A stretch of DNA of 64,000 nucleotides from Patella vulgata (taxonomy: Eukaryota > Mollusca > Gastropoda > Patellidae): assembly GCF_932274485.2 (NCBI RefSeq), contig NC_065887.2, forward strand, positions 15,596,001-15,660,000, given 5' to 3'. A model generated the notes under the pieces. The model had not been told where the DNA came from. It searched no databases and saw only the letters and a program-made list of their open reading frames with translations. Within the stretch, counting starts at the first letter, position 1; each line of letters opens with the position of its first letter. The translations under genes were made by a program, and so were the position numbers. Below, piece by piece: positions 35,401 through 44,400 of this stretch.

Positions 35401-38400
35401 ATTTAGATAATTTGGGATCATATTTTATTTGGCTGCAATCTTTCAGTAAAGAAGGTACATGATGACTAAGGTCTGATATCCTTTAGGAAGAAAATATTTG
35501 CACCTTATTTATTGATAGACACATTTCAGGACTGTTAAATCTAGGTTCCCACTTTCGTGCGCTACGATAGGATGGTCCCTATTGAATCCACGACCTGGTA
35601 CTTGCAGATACGTTCGGATATGTTTTGATATGATCAAGACGATTACTCCACGATTTCAATCGCAGCACGAATTGTGATAGTGGGACCCTAGCCTAACCGA
35701 TAAAACCAATGGTCTATATTTTCTTATTACCTACACCTATTTCATATTTTGTACCTTTTCTCCTTATTGCCTATATCTATTTATTTTTTGTACATTTTTT
35801 CCTTATTAGGGAATGTTTAAAAGAAGCCCATGAACCATGTAGTTGTGATAATTGGGATAAATGGTATAATAAGGTAGCAGAAGTCAAGCCTGAACAAAGT
35901 AAGTGCAGGGATGATTGATAGCATAGAATGCGCAACAAAATATCAAGAATTTATTTCACTAAAGATCAAACATATTGTGTATATATTTATACTGCACACC
36001 GAATCATGATTATTGAAAATATGACCATAATGTAAACCCACTGATCATCTTTTCATTTTTCTAACACAATCTAATATTTCATGACTTAATTTACTCTAAA
36101 ACATTTAATTAAGAAAACAAGATCAGTATATCAGTGGTAGTTCATCGGCCGGCCTGAATTCAATCAGATTAAGAAAAGACCTTTTAAAATATTTTAGCAA
36201 AAGCTTTTAGGTGGTGCTGGCTTGTTTATATCATATCTTTGTAAATATTTAACCAATTTGATAAATCTTTTGTTTTCAATTTTTTTTTTTTTCATTTTAG
36301 TGTCTGGTACAGAAATAGAAACAGAGAGTGCTGCTAATTGTTTATGGTTAGTGACTAATTCCAAACCCTGTCCCAACTGTAAATCACCTATACAGAAAAA
36401 TGAAGGTTGTAATCATATGAAATGCTCAAAGGTAAATAGTTTTTTGTATACTCATTACTGTAATGGTCTTTATTAAAGGTAACAACTTTGTGCACTCATT
36501 ACTGTAGATGTGAATAGTTTGTACACTCATTACTGTAGTTGGTCTTTACTAAAGGTAAAAAGTTTGTACCACATTACTGTAGATTGTCTTTATTAAAGGT
36601 ATATAGTTTGTACACACATTAATGTAGATTGTTTTTATTAAAGGTGAATAGTTTGTTTAAGATAATCATTACTTTAGATGGTCTTTATTACAGACACAGT
36701 GACTATACACAAACCAGAATAATTTGTCATCACTGTAGACATATTTTATTATTTTGTAGTGTAAACATGATGTTTTGTTATCTATTTTGCAGTGTAAACA
36801 TGATGTTTTGTTATCTATTTTGTTGTGTAAACATGATGTTTTGTTATCTATTTTGTAGTGGAAACATGATGTTTTGTTATTTATTTTGCAGTGTAAACAT
36901 GATTTTTGTTGGGTATGTCTAGAACAATGGAAGAGACACAACTCGAGTACAGGTGGATATTTCAAATGTAATCGATATGAAGTGGTGAAAAAAGTTGAAG
37001 AAAAAACCTCACAAGTATTAACAGAGGTAATTATATTGTTTTTTTATTCTATAATTTGTCTATAAATGTATTAATGGGGCAGTTTAGCCTTTGTCATTAA
37101 TAGTTTTTTTTTTATCTTCGATATGAATGTTAAAAGAGTTTTAAAAATGTGCTTTTTGAAGAAAAAAAAATCCTAAATAGTGACTGATTGATCCCTTAGT
37201 AACATCGCAACTGCAAGCGTCAAATAAAGCCAAACTGTTTGGTACTTCGAGTTGTGCATTTTTTTTTAAAACTGTTATGATAAGCTGGATAATGAATAAC
37301 ATATACTATATACACAAATAGCAATGGTTAGACTATCACTAACCCACCTGTGTGCTAAGTAATTTTAATAATAAATAAATAATGATAAATAAATAACCTG
37401 TTTAATAAGTGTGAGCAGGCTATTAAGGTAAAGTCTACTTTTATTTTTCTGAAAACCAGACCTGTGATGGTTCAGTCAGTAATTAATTCGCTGGCTCACT
37501 AACCAGGAGACCTTGGGTTCCCTTCCGTGGGTCTCTTTGGCAGCACTGCAGGATGGAGGTCCTGGCAAGGAATAACTGTGATGAGTCATTTTGAATGGGA
37601 AGAAGATAACCCTTGACAGTTTGAACTCAAAATACAGAGTAGACTGTAGTGTCGCTGTCTGGGCAAAATTTATCTAATAGCACACTGCATGGAGTAAGCC
37701 TGTTTTCATTAGTTCAAATGCATAAAGATGACTGCAATATACTGATGTTTGTTTTATCCTTTTACAGGCGGAAGAAAAAAATCTACGTATGCAGGAATTG
37801 AATAGATTTGTACATTATTATACACGATTTAAAAACCATGAAAACAGTTTCAAAGTAAGTTTTATTTTTTTAGAAATACAGTTTTGCAAAATATATATTT
37901 GTATTTCTTAGGGCTACATTGATAGAGATAAAATTTGTTTTTATATGTCAACAATTCACTGTGGGCGTGTTATGTCATCATCCGGTCTGTCGGCTTGTGA
38001 ATGCGATAGAGGCTACGTACAGTTTTCGATGGATTCATGAGAAGACAAACCCTATTGATATTCAGCATTCCATGACTTTCTAGGCTTGTGTTTTCCTCCC
38101 TTTGCCAAAATATCAAATTTGGCAAACATCAAAGTTTTCCTTTATGATAAACTGTATCCGAGACATTACTGCTGTGTGGACATGCTCATCTTTTACAAAG
38201 AGGAAAGACCAAATGTCATTTTAGAACAACTAGAAAATATTGCAAAACACACTTTGCAAAAAGACACATGCACTGGTATTCAATTTGAAATGTTACATAA
38301 TATTACATTTATAGCTGGAAGAACCTCTACTTAAAACAGCCCGTAATAAAATGATGAAATTAGCCGAGGCCGTTACTGATCCTGGTAAGTTCAGACCCCG

Positions 38401-41400
38401 CCTTTGGAAGACATGGGAGCACGATAACTTTTATTCTAATTACAGATTAAGTTACCAATTTGAGTTCATTTTAGTATAGTTTAAGCCATGAAAAATTAGA
38501 AATAGTCCCAAAAATAACAATAAGCTTCTTTAATATGCCCTGTGTAAATATGTTACTTTGTCTTACAAGGTATGTTTCCACTTCTTTTACACATGGAATT
38601 TATTTTATAACTACAGCTACAGCTAATGCAGAGACTAAATTTGTAGAACATGCCGTGCATCAGTTGTTGAAGGCAAGACGTGTATTAAAATCATCGTATG
38701 TATATGGTTATTATCTAGATGGACCAGGATATAAAAAGATTGTTTTTGAATTTATGCAGGTTAGAATGTGTAACTTGTTTAAAGATACATTATGTAAGAG
38801 ATATTTCCTGTTGTTTTTCTGGCTTTAAGTGTTATATAAATAATTATATAATCAACTCTCTAGACCTTTGGATGACTTAGACCATACTCGCCATTAGTGC
38901 ATTAAACGCTAATATGGCTGGAGACTGGCGATATAGGAACTGACAGTCAAGACTATATTATCGTGGCAATAGTACTTGACAATCAAGAATATATGAATGA
39001 ATTGTGGGTAAAATTTCTATCTGCCAGTGGTTGGCTATTTCTTGTCAAAACTTCAAACATTCAAAACTTCACTCTGAACGAAGTAATTTGACTGAAATTT
39101 TCAATATATTCATTTTTCAATATCTATTTTTCAATATCTGTTTTTGAACTGTTATAGTAAGAATGGCCAGCTCTTTATGTAGATATTACATAATATATCT
39201 TTAAGAGGTAAAATGTTTCTCATCCATCATGTTTGGATTACTTGTAATGGTCCATTAAATATATTGTGGCAGGTAAAAGTAGCAGAATTTCAATTTCTAT
39301 TCAGCAATAAACCTAGAACCAAAGTTTCTTGTTTCAGTATGGTAGAATAAGTATTTTGATTTTCGGTGTAGTTACCTTTATGATATCAAATGAAATGGGG
39401 TTTTATCATCTTACTTTTCGGCAGCAATGAAGATGTACAGAAACCATACACTGTACTATAAAGTCTATACAGCTACGATTCCGTCATCTCTTTGAACTAA
39501 AATATGCAATGGTTCTTTTACATGTATGCCAATGTGTACACATTTCCTTGGTTTTTTTTTTACCTATCCAAATGAATAGACACTGTTCTTGTTGCAAGGG
39601 TCTTCATCCTGTACCACTCACAATGGGAAACCACACTGGAAAATCTGTTAATGCCTTCTGTTGAATAAAAAAATTTTGTATAAAATGATTAAAGACTGAA
39701 TTTATTTAATTTACAGACTGAATTAGAAGAATGCACGGAAATCTTATCACAGATGGTCAACCGACTGTATCTTAGAACACCACGGAAGAAGATTATTGAG
39801 CAAGCTCTGATAGTACAGAGAAAGAGATTAGAATTTTTAATCGCTATATCTAAAGGTCTAGTACCTCCAGAAACACCTCCATCACTACGTAAAAAGCGTA
39901 GACGAAAATACAGCATGGAGTTAGAAGATGTAAGCTGTTAAATATGTTTTCATATCTTTTGAGATTGGAGTTTTTCAGCTTGATTTTGTTTTTATATGGT
40001 AAACATTAAAAAAATGGCCATGATTGGTCTGGAGTTTTAATGATGTTTTTAAAGAATAACTATAATTGGATTAGAGTTTTAAAGTTTTTTTTTTTAAAAA
40101 AATAACTGTAATTATTTTAGCGTTTTTAATGATTTTTTTTTAAAAAGTTTCTACGATTGGTTTAAAGTTTTAAAGAATAACTATGATTGGATTAGAGTTT
40201 TAAAGTTAGTTTTTTTTTAAAAAATAACTGCGATTATTTTAGCATTTTTAATGATTTTTTTTTTAAAAAGTTGCTACGATTGGTTTAAAGTTTTAATGAT
40301 TTTTTCAAAAATAGCTGCGATTGGTTTAGAGTTTCTATGATTTATTTTAAAAATAACTGCGATTGATTTAGAGTTTCAATGATTTATTTTAAAAATAGCT
40401 GCAATTGGTTTAGAGTTTCAATGATTTATTTTAAAAATAGCTGCGATTGGTTTAGAGTTTCAATGATTTATTTTAAAAATAGCTGCGATTGGTTTAGAGT
40501 TTCAATGATTTAATTTAAAAATAGCTGCGATTGGTTTAGAGTTTCAATGATTTATTTTAAAAATAGCTGCAATTGGTTTAGAGTTTTAATGGGGGTTTTA
40601 GAAATACCTATGATTGATTTAGAGTTTTAATGGGTTTTTTTAAAAAATAGCTACAATTATTTTTGAGTTTTAACAAATCTTTTAAAAATAGATGCGATTG
40701 GTTTAAAGTAGTAATAATTTTTTCAAAATAGCTGTTTTGAGTTTTAAAGTTTTTTGTTAAAAATAGCTGCTATTGATCGACTGCTTAAAAAAATGATCAT
40801 GTCTAGTAACTCATAGGTTCATTTTAGGCTTTAATTTGTCCTATTATTTATTTCTCTTTATTATAGGAAGATTTAAAGAAGGCCATAATGGCATCTATAA
40901 AAGAGGTTGATCCGTCTAATCCATGGATTAAAGATGCATCCGGTCGTCATACCAACGTGATGGCATATCTTGATTGGCCAGCTGAAGATTCGGATGATTC
41001 AGAAGCTGATGTAGCTATTACATCATTACGTAATTATGGTACACAATATATTAGAATTAGGGACGTAATTAAAAATCCATTTACTGCCGATTCCACATTT
41101 TTCTCTTTGAACATGGTATGATAGTTTATTTATTTTTTTATAGATGATCTATTATTCATAGATGTAAATCATTGGCTAGCTGGTATTAACACAAAATCAG
41201 ATTACGTTTATGGTCTAACGCGATCATAAGAATGTCATTGAGTCAGAGGACATGGTTTCGATCCCAAGCTTTTGTTTTTATATAAACAATATTTTATTTC
41301 AAAAGGATGAAAATGGTTCAGGGAACAAGCATAGCCTATAGCACCCCTGTCCTTCCAAGCTTGTACTGTTTGTGACAAGGAGTGAGTCGCCTGCCCAACT

Positions 41401-44400
41401 TTGTGGGTTTTCTCTGGGTCCTTTGAGTGAACGTTGAATACCTATTTTAGACTCACATCAGGAATGATTTTTACAGTGTTTTTTCCCTCGAGTGTAAAAA
41501 AAGATGCTCAACTGTCAATCCGGAACATTCTGAATTGAAGTGTGTTGGATGGGGTGTGGGAGTACAAGTGTGGTTTAATGTCTGTGCTTTTGATTGTAAA
41601 GTTTGTCATTGAGTCAAATGTAAACAAAGAGGATGGGAACACTTCGTGGCTAAATCTTATCGTTGAGGCATCCATTGCGAGAGTGTGAATCCATTTTGAT
41701 TCAAATGCTTTCCAAGTGACTTATTTTTGTCAAATGGTATGGTTTTGATCGAAGTTTGTATGTGCTTTGAAAAAAAACTACGCATCATGGAATTATTGAT
41801 AAAAATTCTACTATATGCTAGTCCCACAATGACATAGATTATGACATCTTTTGTTTTTCAGTTGCAATTGTTGCCCAAAATCCTCATGTTCTCTTGATTG
41901 TTACTGTTTGTCAATCTGATTAAAATACAGATCTATATTTCGTTTCGTTTTTTTATACTTTCAATGGCCTACACTACATGAAGATCTGACAAGTTATAGT
42001 GATAGGTCACGTCAGGAGTCAAAAGACCGACTTATGACCCTATGACGTCAGACATTTGATTAACCAATCAGCATTGATGTTACTAGTGGATTACCCACAG
42101 TTCCGCGAAAAACACGCCTAAAGCTCGCAGTAACAGACCATTTCATTGGCTTATCCCTGACACCATTCAGAACACAAGTTAAATAACAACTCTCCCAGAT
42201 CCAAGTGTAGTAAAGACAAGTAAAACGAAATTTTGAACTATAAAAACGAAACGAAATAGGATCTGTGTTTTAACCAGATTGACTGTTTGTGGAATTGAGT
42301 GAAATGAGTTGTAGCAGTCAAGTATACCCAATGTTTATTACACATGTCAAGATGTTTTATTGTTGTTACAGGTAAATGTTATAAATCAGGATGTACCAGA
42401 CCGAGAGCACCAAACCCTCGTACAGGAGAGATACATGATTATTGTAGTCCTAGTTGTCAACGTGCAGATCAAGAACAACAGATAGCTAATGAACAAAAAG
42501 GTTAGATATAATATCACATACATGGTGTGTCTATGATAGCACAGGAGCAGGACAGTTGCCTTCCAAACAATTGAGGACGCTAGTGCAATAAGGTGGACAA
42601 TTGCCATTGTTTTTAGATAAAATCATTTGTTTATTTCAAATAAATCAATTTTTAGCAGATTTTATCTTATCACAGTATGTCAATTTCAGTGTTTTGGTCT
42701 AAAAATATGAAAAATGACTATTTTGGGCAGATTGTATGAAATGGTACTCATCCACCTTATTGTACTAGCATCCTGACATGCCGCCACGCTAATGTATACT
42801 CAGATTGTTTATTTAACATTTATCTACTTAACGAAACAAAAAATACCAATGCTAGATAATCTTCCCACTTGGATTTCAAACAGGCCTATCAATTTGGTTC
42901 ATAGAGAGGGGGAAATGGGGTTTAACGTCCACACGACACAAACAAGGTCATTTGGGGACTAACATATGGTTTAATTTTATTTCAATAATTCGCTTGCGCG
43001 TAGGGTTCTTTAGCAGTGGGAGAAAACCCACGAGGTTGGACAGGCGACCCTACTCCTTGTCACGTACAACCGGGGATTCAAAACCAAGCCAGTCGACTCA
43101 ATGACAGACTTTTTGATACAGCGCGTGCACGCTAACCATTCAGCCATCCAACCCCCCAGAGAAGTGAAACATCGCTTAGTAATAAACAGTAATTGTATTT
43201 CATAGTATTGTGTATTTCATAGTATTGTGTATTTCATAGTATTGTGTATTTCATATTGCGGGGGGTTGGGTGGCCGAATGGTTAGCACGTGCGTGCTGTA
43301 TCATACGGCCTGTCATTGAGTCAACTGGCGTGGTTTCGAATCCCCGGTTGTACGTGACAAGGAGTAGGGTCGCCTGTCCAACCTCGTGGGTTTTCTCCGG
43401 GTCCTCCGGTTTCCTCCCACTGCTAAAGACCCCTACGCGCAAGCGAATTATTGAAATAAAATCAAACCATATGTTAGTCCCGAAATGACCTAGTTTGTGT
43501 CGAGTGGACGTTAAACCCCATTTCTCTCTCTCTCTCTCGTATTTCATATTATTTTGTTCACTAACCTGGATAACATTATATATACTGTTTATTATTATAG
43601 AAGAAATACCTGAGGTTATATTAGATGAACATATGGATTTATTGAGAGCATTAGAGATGTCAAGATTACAGTATCTACGTGATACAGGTTTATTATACGT
43701 ACCTACAGAGGGTGATGACAGGTAGGTTATACAATATAGTTATATGTACTTTCAGAGGGTGATGACAGGTTATACAATATAGTTATATACAATATAGTTA
43801 TACATGTACCTTCTGGGGGTGATGACAGGTTATACAATATAGCTATATACAATATAGTTATATAATATGTACTTTTAGAGGGTGATGACAGGTTATACAA
43901 TATAGTTATATACAATATAGTTATACATGTGCCTACAGAGGGTGATGACAGGTTATAGGATATAGTTATATGTACCTTCAGAGGGTGATGACAGGTTATA
44001 CAATATAGTTATATACAATATAGTTATACATGTGCCTATATAGGGTGATGACAGGTTATAGGGTATAGTTATATGTACCTTCAGAGGGTGATGACAGGTT
44101 ATACAATATAGTTATTTACAATTTAGCTTTATGTACCTTCAGACGGTGATGACAGGTTATACAATATAGTTATATATGTGCCTACCGAGGGTGATGACAG
44201 ACAGCTACGTTGTAGAATCTAAACCTGTACCATCACTAATCAAAATGAATCATTAAGTGATGCTGTGGTATCTAAAGAACCAGAATATTTTATTATATGG
44301 CCTAAAACTTTAATTTTCTTCATGTGCTCGTTGGAAATCTTGTGTACACACACTTAGCTTAGAGAGGACACAGTATGTTTGAAAATACCTAGTTCATGTT

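Noticed and set aside
36629-36922. 97-codon frame with repeated [10 protein letters not shown]
   Set aside because: It is an out-of-frame reading of the 33-bp repeat in ANKIB1 intron 12.
41039-41118. Longer form of ANKIB1 exon 18 (to FFSLNM)
   Set aside because: Its donor would be in phase 0, which cannot join exon 19 in frame; the phase-1 donor at 41038 can.
43259-43539. tRNA gene suggested by A and B boxes
   Set aside because: The boxes belong to SINE family B; there is no acceptor stem closure and the repeat occurs over a dozen times with a CT tail.
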